Assembly: GCF_047663525.1 (NCBI RefSeq)
Contig: NC_092591.1
Location: 46,973,501 to 47,037,500 of the forward strand
DNA length: 64,000 nucleotides
DNA from: Anas platyrhynchos
Taxonomy: Eukaryota; Chordata; Aves; Anseriformes; Anatidae
Direction of reading: 5' to 3'
Shown here: positions 45,919 through 58,654 of the stretch, one piece after another
How positions within the stretch are numbered: position 1 is the stretch's first letter
Layout: each line of letters begins with the position of its first letter
Program-made: the position numbers and the translations under genes
The notes under the pieces: model-generated
Told to the model about the DNA's origin: nothing
Database searches by the model: none
The model's input: only the letters and a program-made list of their open reading frames with translations

Positions 45919-48052
45919 GTACTCTTTAAAGTGCTATACTGAATAAGGCAAGTAGAACAATTTTAAGCTATAAACAGTCATGGGATATATTCCAACCCTA
46001 CAGAAAACAAACAAAAACAATGCAATTGGTTTGGAAAAAACAAAGTGAAATGCCACCATGAATAAAAGATGCTGATTAAAAAATGAAAAAATATATACTC
46101 AATATAAAATACTGTACATTGGTATCTAATAATGTTAAAGAAAAATAGTAGTGGTATGCTTACTTCACTGTCAAGATCTGAATGAATTTTAAAGAAACAT
46201 ACTTGTTATCATAAGCAATAATAGTATTTTAATTGTCTTGTTAAATCAAGAACTGTGTTGTCATTGAGTGCTCTGATTGGGTCATCATCAGTTGCTGATT
46301 GTTATTTTCGTTGATCATCGTTTATGGAGAGGTACTAGCCTTATGTTTTTAAAAATTAGCATCTTCTCCATTGTCTCCCTGGACTAACTATAGATGAAAA
46401 GTAAAATTAAGATCTAATTTAAAATGTTATTTCAAAACCAAAACTGTAATTATAGCCTAATTATTAACCATGCAACCTTAAATCTTATAAATAGGATGTG
46501 CTTAAATACATCAATGCGAAAGTTGAAGTCATAATATACTTCTGAGAAACTAGTAGAAAAATGAACATAAACCCTCCTTTTTCTATGTTCTTGGGGGAAA
46601 AACAAATAGTAGAAAGATAATCAATGAGTCAGTTCTCTACTGACACATTATCTTGGTTTTCTGTTTTCTCTAGAATAGTTAATCAGCCCAAAGGAAAGGA
46701 TGTCCATGTTCCCATTTATTGACTTTATATCTACTAGCAAATTAAAGTAGCATATTTTTTGTAGGATGACTTAAGCTTATTTGGGATGGGATAGGAAATC
46801 AGTCATCCAAGTTGAGAGGCAGCTATAGTCTGGAAATACCTATGCAATTTCTGTTTCTGAGGAAGCATCATTTTGTAGGAAGGATGTGCCTGTGACTACT
46901 AGTAGAATGTGTTAATTTGTTTGATACAGGATCAGAGAGTGCCCTGAGAAACTGATTCATATTGTAGACACTACAGAAATGCACTACATGCTGCTAGTAG
47001 ACCGTCTCCATTAGACAGGGAAAAAAAAAAAACTGGCTGCAGACAAAATGATGTTATTTATGCAAATCATATTCATCAACTAAGTTTCATATCTGACTTT
47101 TCTGTGCCTGAAAAGTTTCTGATAGGGAGCAGCAAGGTGATTTTTACAGAACTCAGCTGAAATCTGCTTCTGAGCCACCATAACGGTTGTTAAAGCCAAA
47201 TGAACACTTTGGAAAAAATGCCCAGATGACAATCTTTTCCTTCTCATGGCTCAGAAACTGGACAATAACACTGTTATGGTGAAATTTGAAGGTGCTTGGC
47301 TAAAAATCAAAGAAAATGGTAGCATAATGCTGCTTAGATAGAATGAAGTATGTTCCAGGCAGCTGGATAGTTCTGAGTAATGAAGAGCCGTGTGCCCGTA
47401 ATAAGTTGTACGCGCCATTGTGCAGCAGACAGGTAGGCTCTGTGTTATGGCTTTTCACAGTTTGAGCAGGTCTTTCGTGATATCTGGCTTGGTTCCAAAC
47501 ACCTACACTTAAACTTTTAATGTCAGGTCTTGTGTAACTTTGTAATTGTTCATAAATTAAGGCTTTTGTTGCAAGATGTAGGCTGCATTAAGAATGTCAA
47601 CGAGAAATATGGCATGGGTTTTACAAAAAAATATGCTACTTGTTCATGGGTGAGTCATTTTTTTCTGTCATTTCAGGAGCTTAAAACAACACTGGGTATC
47701 TCGGGCTGGTATTGAGACAGGGTTTTAACCTTTTCCCCATGTGTTTATTTCTATTGCTTTAATAGATAGCAAACATTCTGTAATCTTGGAGTCCAATATG
47801 ATAAGATTCTTTACTTTTCCCCTAACCATCATGGCCATCTAGCCTGCAACGTATGGTTTAATGTAGAGAAGAAAATAATAAGAATAATAACTGTCCATGT
47901 TTTCATAGTGATTAAATTTCATGGATAAACTTTTGCTGTGTGTAGAGTCTGAGTGAACATGCTCTACGTGGCAGGTTTTTGTGGAAAATGGGAACGGCCT
48001 CTCCCTTGTCAAGAGATACAGCAGCTCCATGAATACCCCCTCATTTTTCAGA

Positions 48053-48092
48053 GCTTGAAAAGTAGGCAAAGGACTTGAAAAGTAGGTGAAGA
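48053..48092 (+). repeat. Two-copy 20-bp tandem repeat
   Basis: CTTGAAAAGTAGGCAAAGGA is followed at once by CTTGAAAAGTAGGTGAAGAA, differing at three positions. Confidence 0.9.
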
Positions 48093-48250
48093 AACTCCTA
48101 GACATTGGCCAGTGAGCAGTCCTGCTGCTGGTCTTAGAAGAGACAGGTCACAGATGTGCATTCACTTTTCTCAGTGTACCTTGTGTGTGGAATAAATGGG
48201 GAAAGCTTTGTGTGAATAGAGCAAGATGCTCTGCATCCCTGCTGAGCATT

Positions 48251-48268
48251 AAAAAAAAAAAAAAAAAA
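48251..48268 (+). repeat. Poly-A tract (A18)
   Basis: Eighteen A preceded by GAGCATT. No source element recognised. Confidence 0.95.
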
Positions 48269-49476
48269 GGCAATTTACAGCACCTGAAAATTGTAGATTT
48301 CTGACATTTCGTATGAATTGTCCCATAATCTATAAAGTGGAAAGCATTTTGATGTTAACTTTATCACAACTGAGCAGGATTTTATTTGCAAAAAAATATT
48401 CCTGAGATATAAAATAAGAGTATTCTGCTATTCTTAACTGTTTATGGTCAAATAGGGCCAGTAATCCACATTAGTATAGTATTTTCTGTGTGATGGCAGT
48501 TTGGAAATAATAAAAAGAACACAGAGCAAGATAGAAAAGATCTTTTTCTGCAGTTCTTATAATTACCCCTAATAGGCGAGCAGAATCACTGTTCATAATG
48601 TCAAGCAATGCCAGGCAATCTGTTCTGAGGCAGGGAATAACTCTTTATATTTTTTACTGATGGGAACATTTGGCATTTGCAGTTGCCAGACTATACATAT
48701 GTTGGCACCAGATAAATTCTCATTATGCTTCTCGAATATTTTCTGCCCACTGAATGACTTGTGGCTGAAAGCAAATCTGAAGAACTCCTGTTTTCTCCGA
48801 GAAGTTCATCAGAAAGACAGTTCTGTTCCCTGCTGAGTCTGTGGGAATACAACCCCTCCTGCCCTGCTCACCATCAGGCTGCCTCTAGTCTGTGCAGCAT
48901 CACTCCCTTTTCCTCCCATTGTGATCCTGTGCAGCGAGATTCATGGGATCAGAAATGAAGAAAAGGAAAAGGAGCACAGTTCTGGGGCTTCTTGGGACAG
49001 GCACTCATCTGGGAGGTGGAAAGACCTCCGCTGCTCACGTTATGGTTCAACAATTTTATATCACACTTTCAGTTAGGAGTAATTCTGGAATCTGTGCCTG
49101 TATTAATTACACTGTCATCAGTATTATTACAATTTGTGCATATTGGGCGTCAGCTTAAAAAAGATTAAATTGTGTGTCCTAGTGGACTTCACGTAACACT
49201 AGGCTAGAGAGGTTCATCAGCAGGAGAGCACAGCTGTATTTCTGTGCACAGCAAGTAGTGCTAAACACTGACAGATCTCAGGGCTTAAAACCTGAAACCT
49301 ATACCTTGACAGATGAGTTTACACTCATTTTTTTCATTGTAGCTGCTTCTCAGTGGGGGTGCTGCTTACTTGTGTGTGTATCTGTTTGACACCAATTCTT
49401 AGGTCAGGAAATTGGAACTTCATGTTTCTGAGGATTACATTATAAGAAATTACTTATGTAAGCAAGCAAATCATAC

Positions 49477-49501
49477 TTTTTTTTTTTTTTTTTTTTTTTT
49501 T
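49477..49501 (+). repeat. Poly-T tract (T25)
   Basis: Twenty-five T followed by GTAG. No source element recognised. Confidence 0.95.
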
Positions 49502-51139
49502 GTAGTTCTGTCATGGCAGATTTTACTGACAGAAAGAAAGGGAAATCTTACTCCTGATAGTTACTTGTAACACATTATCTTGCTTGTCTTAATTAGTCTC
49601 AGTGTGGTGTCTCTGACTTCTACCTATACCATGCCAGGGCAAACAATACATGCAACAATGTGGTGCAAAGTTGGCTTCATGTCATTTTTTTTTTCCATCT
49701 TCGTTTGAGATCAGCTGCATCACTGTCTTTGACAATCACTCCCTGAGCTAGTTCTGCATGCTCATATTGCTTCTAATTATCTTTTGTTTTCTAATTATAG
49801 CTTCACTGGGTGGTAGTAGAGCTCCTGCCCTTCAGGGATTGCCATTGTGCTGCTGCTCCAGGCATGTCATGATTCCAGAAAGTAAAATGCACGTTCGCTT
49901 TCCTCTGGGAGTAGCAGCTTGTTTTTATTTTGGAGCAAAGTCAGTCTCACCTTTAACAAATGCAGTAACATTGCAGAGGGTTTTCACAGCCAGCATTACT
50001 TGCTTCTACAGTGTGATGGCTCCTTTTTTTCTCTCTGAGTCATGCTGTCCTCTCCTGGGAAACAGTTACCGCCTGTATGTATCTGCCCACTGTGTCAGGC
50101 AGGAGGAGAAACTTAAAACTTTCCAGTCATCATTATTCTCCCATTTATCTGAGGCAAAAAACTGAACTGGTTTAATTTAAATACTGTAATTCTCAAGAAA
50201 ATACTCCAAATTAGATCATGGAGGCGATCTCAATGAACACTAATTAGTTGTCTCATGGCACTGAATCTGGACAATTAATCATTGCATGGGGAAGTGCCTG
50301 CAAAGCGTGATTCTGGATGCTTGGAAAGGCCATATTTGAAAGCCCTCCTGTTACTCACATTTCAAGGAAGGCTGTGCCAACCAGCTTTTCCTACTGGTAG
50401 TACTCTGAACACTTCCCCTGAGAGGCTGCTTGCTGGTGATTGCAACAGACTCCCAGCAGGTCTGCGGCTGTAGAACTGTGAACAATGCCAGGAGAGAAAG
50501 TTGGTTAATAAGTTACAGTGCCCTCAGGTTAGTTTATTGTGAGTGACCTGGATCATGGTGCGTGCTTTACGATGCAGTGGTTCGCAGCGTCTTGTTTCAG
50601 GTGCCCGCTTTGAAGTACACTGGGATATAGGCAGTCCAAAGACGATGGGAAACCGGCAGCTCATGTACATTACTGCAGAAAAGTAAATAGCAAACTTTGA
50701 GAGGTCACAGACTGTTTTATTGCTTTTTATTTTTTTTTTCTTCAGGATTCTGGAATTTGAGCAGTACAATTGGCTGACAGAGGAGCTAATTAGAGGTCAC
50801 GCAGGGCATGAGACTGGCAACTGTCACCCTCTGAAGGGAACAAGCTTGAGTCTGTATTCATTGGTCTGGCCTGGGAATACAGGGTGCAAACATAATGATG
50901 AAGAGAAACTGATTCTGCTGTTTGCAGATTTCCTTCTCCTTCCCCTTCCCTTGGTCAGTGATTTTCTACCAGGAGAAGGTCCTTATTATTTTCCATTTTC
51001 TGTGCAATGTCTCTATTTTCTCAGCCCCACCATATGTTGGCAGTAAATTTTGACAGGATACTGCTGCTTAATGTTTATTCAAATAGTTTCATCTTTGGAA
51101 CACAGTATAAAGGCTGTCTGGTGCTTACACTTTCCCACA

Positions 51140-51250
51140 GTGCGAGGGAGGAAGTGGTGTTAGTTTCCCTGTATAGGTGAAGAAATGGAGAAGTGACTCA
51201 TCTGAGATTGCACAGCCTGTTGGCATTACTGCTAGAGAGATGGCTCGGTG
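51140..51250 (-). mobile_element. MIR-like SINE remnant
   Basis: TTTCCCTGTATAGGTGAAGA, then GAGAAGTGACTCATCTGAGA, TTGCACAGCCTG and a GCTAGAGAGATGG stretch follow the order of a reversed MIR/core-SINE (MIR has ACAGATGAGGAAACTGAG, AAGTGACTTGCCCAAGG, CACACAGC). If correct this is a very old insertion shared across amniotes. Identified by pattern only. Confidence 0.45.
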
Positions 51251-52784
51251 CATAAGTATCTCTGAGAATGGTACTTCTGTGGAAAGAATTCACCTTTTCA
51301 GTAGGAAAGCAGCATTCTTCTGATCAGACTTGCTTAGAATATCCTTTCCAAGTGCCTCATCTCCATACTAATCAGTTCCATCCCCAAATTTCTGACACAG
51401 CTAATCCCCTGCTGAAGCTGGGGCTTCTGTCTGCAGAGATGCTTTTGGTATTTGTCTTCTACCAGTCAAGCTTTTTGTCCATCATCACTTGCCCCACGTG
51501 CTCACTTGCTTTATATCTGCTGAGAGAAGCGCATTGCAGAGGAGGCGTGGCTGCTAGATGTGAGTGCTGGAGGGGTGCATCAGGTGACAGAGCTGCCTGA
51601 CCTGGCAGCTTGGGTGCCATGCTGGGAAAAACATCCTGCTTCTTAATTTTATGGTTTACAAATAAGGGTATGATTTCAGAGATTCAGTGTGTTTCCTCAC
51701 ATCAGCTGGTCTTTGAAAATCATGTTCCCAGTCTGAGGCAATGAAAGGTAAAACAGGTTAGCTTAAATGACTGAATAAATTGTAGAATTTAATGTATGAC
51801 TGATAGTACTGTATAAATTACTTTGTTTTACCCACAGCTCCACTGATTCAACTTACTCTGTCACCTAGCATCTGTTCTTTGCTCCCCAGTGGTGGGGAGC
51901 AGGAGAGGTGGAAGAGCATGACAGGCAGCTTTATCAGTCACCACTTGCCTCTGGAGTGAACGCTGTCACAGTGAGAAGCTGCAAGCAGCTGCTGCAGCAA
52001 GCACTGTGCTGCAGTGAATCAGTGAACTGAGCACAGCTAATCACAGTGAACCCCGCTGTTAAGAATTACACAGGAAGATCACTCAGCCACAGCTGCTGAG
52101 GCACTGCTAGTTCTTATTCAGCAGAACTGGAAGTCCCAGCTCTTGCCTCCACCTGCACAGTGGGTCCAGTGAGTTTGCAGAGAGAAACCAGGGTTTCCTT
52201 TAAGTAGCTCAGCTCTGGAGCCAGGAAGTCTGGGGAGGAGCTGCAGATACTCCTGTTCTGGTATGTGGAGGCAGATGGAACTGATTGCTCAAGCACCCTT
52301 GGCCCACAATGATCTGAAAACATCACAAATAACATGTTTTCTCTCTAAGCCAGTCCTGAATTGGTGTCTCAGTGCAGTGAGTAATAGGCCTGACAGGGTT
52401 CTGTCTTCAGGGGCATGATATTCTTCTGTCAACCAATCCTGCAGGTGACATTTTCAGATTGCTGCCCAAACTATTTTGTATTGTTGCTCACCAGGCTTAA
52501 TAGCTTATGCACTTAACACCAAATCTAACTGTATGCTAGTGGTGATGTATTAGAATATAGGAATTATTCCCAGCATGAAGTATTTTTTATTATCATTTTT
52601 AACTTTACTTTCTTCATTCTTGGTAGTTGCCCTAATATTTCTAAGCAAAAAATAATAGCTAGTTCTAGTGGAAGAATTCCAGATATCTGGACACAAGATA
52701 GTATGTAAGTGGATTTCACTGAAAATCTCTGCAGGAACATGTGTGTGTATAAATATACATACAGACTTAAAATCATGATTTCTC

Positions 52785-52855
52785 TTGTATCTTCTTGAGC
52801 AGGGGTGGGACCAGATGACCTCCAGAGGTCTCTTGCCACCTCAGCCATCCTGTGC
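52785..52855 (+). mobile_element. CR1 3' fragment
   Basis: GAGCAGGGGTGGGACCAGAT, GACCTCCAGAGGTCTCTTGC and CACCTCAGCCATCCTGTG match the last 70 bp of plus-strand CR1. The terminal octamer repeat is degraded. Confidence 0.8.
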
Positions 52856-52859
52856 TGCT

Positions 52860-55800
52860 TCTTAGGAAATTATTTGAGTGTTGTAAAACAGACAGCTCTC
52901 TGGTAGTTTGTATTATGTCCAATTAGATGCAAGGATTAATATAAAATATTATTCTGGAGTGGATGTGTTGATAGCATAGTTCTGCTGCCACCTTTTTGTC
53001 TGTGCTGGCTTGCTAGTTTGCTTTCATGTTATCTTTCAGGAAATCTGGCAGCCCCAGATCTTCACACCTCTTAGCCATTTGAATGATTGGATCTGAATCG
53101 GAATCCTTTTGAATGGATTAAGGACAGTATTGTCCACCAGTCATTTGAGGATGGTTTTGTGTATTTTTACAGGCTCAGTTCCAGTAATTAGCCTGGTCAA
53201 TCTATGATACAGGAAACTCTGAATTAGTTAAATATGAGGCAGTAAAAGGCATGCTGATCTTCACTGGGTTCTGTTCTTGGAGGTGGAGTGCACTAGGAAA
53301 AAGCTATGTGTGTTTGTTATTAAGCAGTGCTGTGGAACAGCTCCTGAATAGTGCAGGAATGCAGTGAGGCCATGCCCTGGCAAGACATCAGTTATTCCCA
53401 GTGTTTGGCTCGGTCTTGGTCTGTCATTGCTGAGGTACGGGATAAAACACCTGAAGTCTAAGGGCCTTGGGAAAAAATGTCAGCTGGCAGTCAGTGAATA
53501 GTTGTTGAAACTAAATAAGGCAGCTGAAACACTGGATTGGGGTGCAAAATTTATGGTGTGTGAGCCCAAAATAGGGTCCTTTTAGGGGATGCTAACTTGC
53601 ACATTGTTTTTCTCTAACCATTGGTTAAAAAGAGTAATTTAGAAGTGTTAGCTCTCCTAAACCAAGTGTACTTCTTCCTCTTTCACTGTTTATTATTATA
53701 GACCAAATACAGCTATTGTACAGAATGTCTCTAAAATTTGCTTCGTTTGGTGTAGTGAAGAAAACAGGAGGCATCCGACCAATGATAGTGTAATGCTGCA
53801 AAAGTATGGCTTTGTGTACAATATGTCAACCTTATACAATGCATTGTTTAATTGCAATGTACAAGGCCTAGAGCATACAAAAGAATCCTCTAGCTATCAG
53901 CTATAGGAAAGCTTAGAGTTTCAGGCTGAGTGGCAAATGTCTTTAGCCTGAAATCTACAGTTATACTGTCTTCTCTAAAGTAGTAGAAAAAAAGACTTTT
54001 AACCCAAGAATTCCAAACCAGTGAGAGGCAATGAAGAACTTCATGCACCATGGCCATTTTTTAACCAACTGATTTTATTTAATTGATACATATGTATAAA
54101 CTATTTTCATTAGTGTTATTTTTATTACCAAAAAAAACTTTATAATATTATTTTATACAGAGACAAACCAACACATTTCCCATTATTTTTAACCTACACT
54201 AGAAGACTGATACAACCCTCTTTTTAGTAGGAGTATTTATGAATTATTGCATGGCTTAACACCTATCTTTAGAAGTAGAATAGTTATTTTAAAATTCTGT
54301 GATTCAGGTCCTGGGTTGTTCAGCATGGATGGATTGAGAGAAAAGAAGTTTACAAAATAGTTTTTGTATGTGTCATACTTTTGTATGTGAAAGTGTCATA
54401 ACTAATTATTTTGTACGTAGAAATTTGTATGGGTTTTGAATCAGATGCAGTGCTGTCTCTGTAAATTCCCTGTATGCACCTTGTTCGCTGTCACAAATGA
54501 CCATATCTTTGATCTACCATGAGGCTGAGATTCAGTATTTTCCTCCTCTTTCTTTCAGCCTTCTGGTGTGGTCAGGTTGTGTATGGTGCTGTGTTTGTTG
54601 CATTGGAATGCAACAAAAGCTCCTAAGGCAAAGGACTCTATTTTAAGCAAAATGAAAAGAGCAAGAATATGTATATAGTGACCATATTTTTTCTGATTAC
54701 AGATCTTTGCCTTGAATCCTTTTCCTAAAAAGAAGTAATGATGCCACCTACTGGCCGAGGACAGACCATTTCTGGGATCAGGTACTTGGTAGTGAAACAT
54801 GTATATTCTGGTGAGTTGCAAGTCTCTTTTTCCAATATTTGAGTCATCGATCTTTGTCACAAATACTCCACTGAGGCAATTACTTCTGTGTGCAGTCAAT
54901 GCGTTATGCAGAATTGCATCAGTAAATGGAGTAAAGGAGTTTAACAAAACATTAATGTTTAATATGATCTTCGTTGTCATTTAATTGGTGAAACCAGTGT
55001 TAATACATTTTTTCCTTGGAAAAGTGTAGTAATTGAATCAATTCACACCCTTGCTACCCATGTGTCTCAGTCAGGAGGTCTTTTGCATCACTACTTGAAT
55101 GACAAACTGAGTTTTCTATGTCTCCTGACTTAAATCAGAGGTCTCAGCAGAGGAGCCATCATTTTTGAACCAAAGCCAACAGATCCCTCAGACCCTGCTG
55201 CTCTTTCTTTTAGTATTTGTATTTTTAATGAATGTTGTAACATACTCTTCAGGAAGCTGTGAGTATGCTGTTTCTTTGCAAGGAACCAGAACAAGACTGT
55301 TACAGAAGCAGTTGTCATGTTCTTTGCTATTGAAATATGTGCTGTTTATGTATGCCTGACCAGTGGAATTATCTGGAAAAATACAGAAAAACCATCTCTG
55401 TCTCTGACGCTTTAAAGTTAGATGCAGGACCTGGCAAGTTAATCCTTAGGGTTTCTCTTAATATATCTTAGAAGAACAGGTCGCATTCCTCTTCTCAGTT
55501 AGAGGGAAATTTCTCTTGAGACTGCCTTCACCCTAGTTTGAAGAGACAGATTTTGAATCCATTCTCTTAAACCCTTTGCAGAATGACTCTTGCTTTGAAT
55601 CATTTCTTCTCCATAAGCTTGGATCCATTTTATAGTCCTATTTGTCTTGTTTCCTCAAGTATTAGCTGCTATCTCAGTACAATTCCTGGAACTGCAGAAA
55701 AAAAGTGAAAAACTTGTGTGTGCACCAGAGTACTACATCACCTGATGGAAATCTGAAATTCTGTTCATCTGTAAATGAACAACTGTTCATTTCAACTGGA

Positions 55801-56300
55801 AAATGTTACAAGGAAAATGTATAAGAAAAAGGATTCACTAAACAGGCCTTTCTCCTTATTTGAAATATTTTTTATTATAGTCCCATTTGACTTCTGTGCT
55901 TGCTGCTTTCTGTACACCATGTAAATGATGTTGTTCTTCCTCTTTTCAGAAAACTGATGATCACAAGGAGACAGGTGAAGGAAGTTTCTCATTTTGATCT
56001 TGCTGATTTTTTGCTGATTTTATGTAGGTCCCAGGATACTGTTTGTGGAAAGCCCAGGCCTCTTGAAGGCTATGGAAATGCTTTTTCGTGAGTAACCACA
56101 TGAGGGCACTGAAGAGCGTGACATTATAGCATTCTCTCTGAAAAAGAGCATTATTTCTGATGATGTTATCATCTGTACCAGCTGCAGGATGAAGTGAGGT
56201 CCTCTGGATGGAAATGGAATGTTAAAAGTTTTTCCTCTGGGAGAAATTTTCCTCCTGTCACTGGCCACCACTGAAGAGCATCTGGCTTCATCCTCCATAT
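52860..56300. other. Intergenic DNA, no gene found
   Basis: No recognised repeat or exon. Contains a 12-bp palindrome ACAATGCATTGT near 53836. A 141-codon minus-strand frame at 54555-54980 has no recognisable features. Confidence 0.55.
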
Positions 56301-56309
56301 GTCCACCTC

Positions 56310-56568
56310 CATCAGGTGTCAATTTACAGATTAAACCCTCACTCAGAACCTTCTTTTCTCTAGGCTGAACAGTCCCAGCAATCTTGGCCCCTCTTGATGG
56401 GGGCTGTGCTCCACTTCTTTAATCATCTTAGGAGCCATTCTTGGGCTCTCTCTGTGATGTCCATGCCTGTCCTGTCCTGAGCAGTCCAGAACTGGGCATA
56501 GTACTCCAGGTATGGCCTCACCAGTGCTGAGCATCAGGGAGGAATCACATCCCTCAGCTTGCTGGCAA
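56310..56568 (-). mobile_element. CR1 LINE fragment, middle section
   Basis: Reverse-orientation CR1: CTTTTCTCTAGGCTGAACAG, then AACTGGGCATAGTACTCCAG and GTATGGCCTCACCAGTGCTG. It stops abruptly at CTTGCTGGCAATA, where a second CR1 begins. Confidence 0.88.
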
Positions 56569-56570
56569 TA

Positions 56571-57352
56571 GAAGAGAATAGAACAGTTCAGTTGGAAAGC
56601 CTGTTCTAATGAAGAGGCTCTCCATTCTGGAAAGCCTCTCTAGAAAGCCTGTTCCAGTATTTCATCACTCTCATGGTAAAGAAGTTTTTCCTAATGTCCA
56701 GGCTGAACCTCCCCCAGTGCAGCTTTCTGCTGTTCCCTTGTATTCACTGGTTATTAGGGAGAAGAGGTTGCCTCTTAGGCTTCTTTCTCCGAACTAGCCA
56801 ACTCAAATGTCCTCAGCCTCTCCACATAGGACACACCTTCCAGCCTATTATTAGATCAACTCTCTCCTCTGGATACTTTCAGGGACGTTTTTACTTTGTG
56901 GAAACCAGAACTGCACACCATCTTCAAGGTGGGGTTGTACCAATGCTAAATACAGAGGGAGAATCCTGACTGGCTGTTTATGCTGGGTTTAATGTGTCCT
57001 AAAATGTCATTTGCCCTTTGGCTGCCAGGCACGCTGCTGGCTCACGTTGAGCCTGTTGCTGACCAGCACCCCCAGATCCCTTCCTGCTGAGCTGCCCTGC
57101 AGCCTCTTATCTCCCAGTCTCTACCCATGTTTGGCCTTACTCTGTCCCAGGTGCAGCACCTGGCAATTTCTTTTGTTGAATTATTTGCCATTGCTAATTG
57201 CCCAGTGCTCCCTTTGCAAGGCCTCTCTTCCTAAAACCTGCCAGTTTTGTACCATCAGCAGCCTTGCTGTGGATACATTGCAGTTCTGTATCTAGGTTAT
57301 TGACAAAAATGTCAGGACTGGCCCTAGATTTGAGCCATGGGGGGAACACCTG
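56571..57352 (-). mobile_element. CR1 LINE fragment, long 3' part
   Basis: Reverse-orientation CR1, from near the 3' end (GAACAGTTCAGTTGGAAAG, CCTGTTCCAGTATTTCATCA) through AAGAAGTTTTTCCTAATGTC, CTCAGCCTCTCCACATAGG and GCTCACGTTGAGCCTGTTGC to GTTTTGTACCATCAGCAGCC and ATTGACAAAAATGTCAGG. At about 780 bp it is the most complete CR1 in the window. A local duplication of GGAAAGCCT occurs near its 3' end. Confidence 0.9.
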
Positions 57353-57354
57353 GG

Positions 57355-57620
57355 AATGCCCTGTGCAATGCAGCCAAGAATACCGCTAACCTTAGTGGCA
57401 AGGGCACGTTGGTGACTCTTGTTGAACTTGGTGTCCACCAGGACCCCCAGGTCCTGTTCTGCGAGGCAGCTTTGCAGCTGGGCGTCCCCCAGCACGTCCT
57501 GGTGCCTGGGATTGTTTGTCCCCAAGTGCAGGGCTCTGCACTTCTCCTTGCTGAACTTCGTGAGGTTCCTGTCAGTTCCACGGAGAGGCTTGTGAGGCAG
57601 GATGACTATTTGGTTTTTCC
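57355..57620 (-). pseudogene. CR1 LINE ORF2 fragment, still open on the minus strand
   Basis: The minus strand keeps an open frame (57292-57693, 133 codons) whose middle is the C-terminal region of CR1 reverse transcriptase: NLTKFSKEKCRALHLGTNN, EQDLGVLVDTKFNKSHQ and GILGCIAQG. It is a third CR1 piece beside the two to its left, in the same orientation. It lacks the catalytic reverse transcriptase core and the endonuclease, so it is a dead fragment. Confidence 0.85.
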
Positions 57621-57639
57621 TTCGTGGGTGCTGCTGACA

Positions 57640-58170
57640 GGACTGCTGCTGTGCAAATCCAGCATCCCTGTTCAGCACAGGGAAAGGGTCCATCAGAAAT
57701 TCACAGAGGTGTACAAGTCCTTCCCAGCTTTGGGCCCAGGAACCTCAACTTGGGCCGAGACTGTCTCAGAGTCTGGGGCAACTCTGAGCCACACAAGCTC
57801 TCCAGAGTCCCCCCTTATCCCCAGGCTGCAGCCAGCCCCAGGGCCTGCTCCTGTTCTTCTGCCACATCTCCTGCGGGGATGGTGCCAGGTGCCCCAGGTC
57901 ACCCAGCTTGTACCAGAGCCCTGCTCTTTGGCCGTGCGATTTGGGCGCCCTTCTGTGGCAAAGACTCAGAACTGCAACCCTCTTTTAGGCTTCGTGCACA
58001 CCCCAGGCATCCCCATCGCCACATAAATCTGCGTTTATTTAGGAGAGGTGTCCCCCGAGTCCTAAAGCCCTTTGTAGGAGACACAGGCTAAACACAGCTC
58101 CCTGGAAGGGCCGAGAGCTGGCAGATGCCCCGCAGAGAGGGGAGGAAAGAAGGGGTTAAGGAAGAGAGGG
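57640..58170 (+). other. GC-rich, CpG-bearing block of unknown nature
   Basis: About 500 bp much richer in G+C and CpG than anything else in the window, directly right of the CR1 cluster. Two plus-strand frames are open here (to 58026 and 58091), as expected of GC-rich DNA by chance. The peptides resemble no family I know. It could be a small CpG island with a promoter, part of an LTR, or biased mutation around repeats. Confidence 0.4.
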
Positions 58171-58470
58171 AGGGACAGGCTCCAGTTAGCAGATGTCCAG
58201 GGCTGAAAGTAGGTCACCTATTTCTGCCTGGGAAGGGATTTGAAAGTCGATGCTCCATCGATGTGCAAACAAAGCCAAGTAGTAAGGCAAGGAATAAAAC
58301 TGAATGTTGGAAGCTTGTCAGAAATACTCTGAGTACACAGGGCTGCTCTAACACACCAGACAGATATTAATTAAGGCTATCTAATAAAAAATGTACTTTA
58401 CCTGCATGTGTGTATATACAGTCACATATGAGGGAAAGGCTAATAATAATAACAACAAATAGTGAAATTA

Positions 58471-58490
58471 AAATAATAATAATAATAAAG
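58471..58490 (+). repeat. AAT trinucleotide microsatellite
   Basis: About six AAT units; a second short cluster lies at 58441-58450. Confidence 0.9.
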
Positions 58491-58654
58491 TCTTTGAAAC
58501 CTATAAACTCCAGAAAAGCAGAATTTCTCTCATTGCACACATACAAGGCTTGGACAGATGTGGGCTTAATTCTGGTTTTCTCTCAGCAACCTTGGGCACA
58601 GTATTTAGCCCTAGGTTCTCAAGGCTAAGTACTAGCCTCTGTTGATGCCTTTGT

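Larger units (their letters stand above)
42880..51135. other. Intergenic DNA, no gene found
   Basis: Mostly unique-looking sequence. It holds a purine-rich G tract at about 45313-45341, poly-A/T tracts and a short tandem repeat at 48.05 kb. The longest frame (49758-50165, 135 codons) starts with a hydrophobic stretch but shows no domain and no convincing splice structure. Confidence 0.55.

Noticed and set aside
54555-54980. 141-codon minus-strand frame
   Set aside because: No recognisable domain, an overlapping opposite-strand frame, and no flanking exon evidence.
57337-58091. 229- and 155-codon plus-strand frames
   Set aside because: Their left part is antisense CR1 and their right part is GC-rich DNA where several frames are open at once. 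No domain, start context or splice structure supports a gene.
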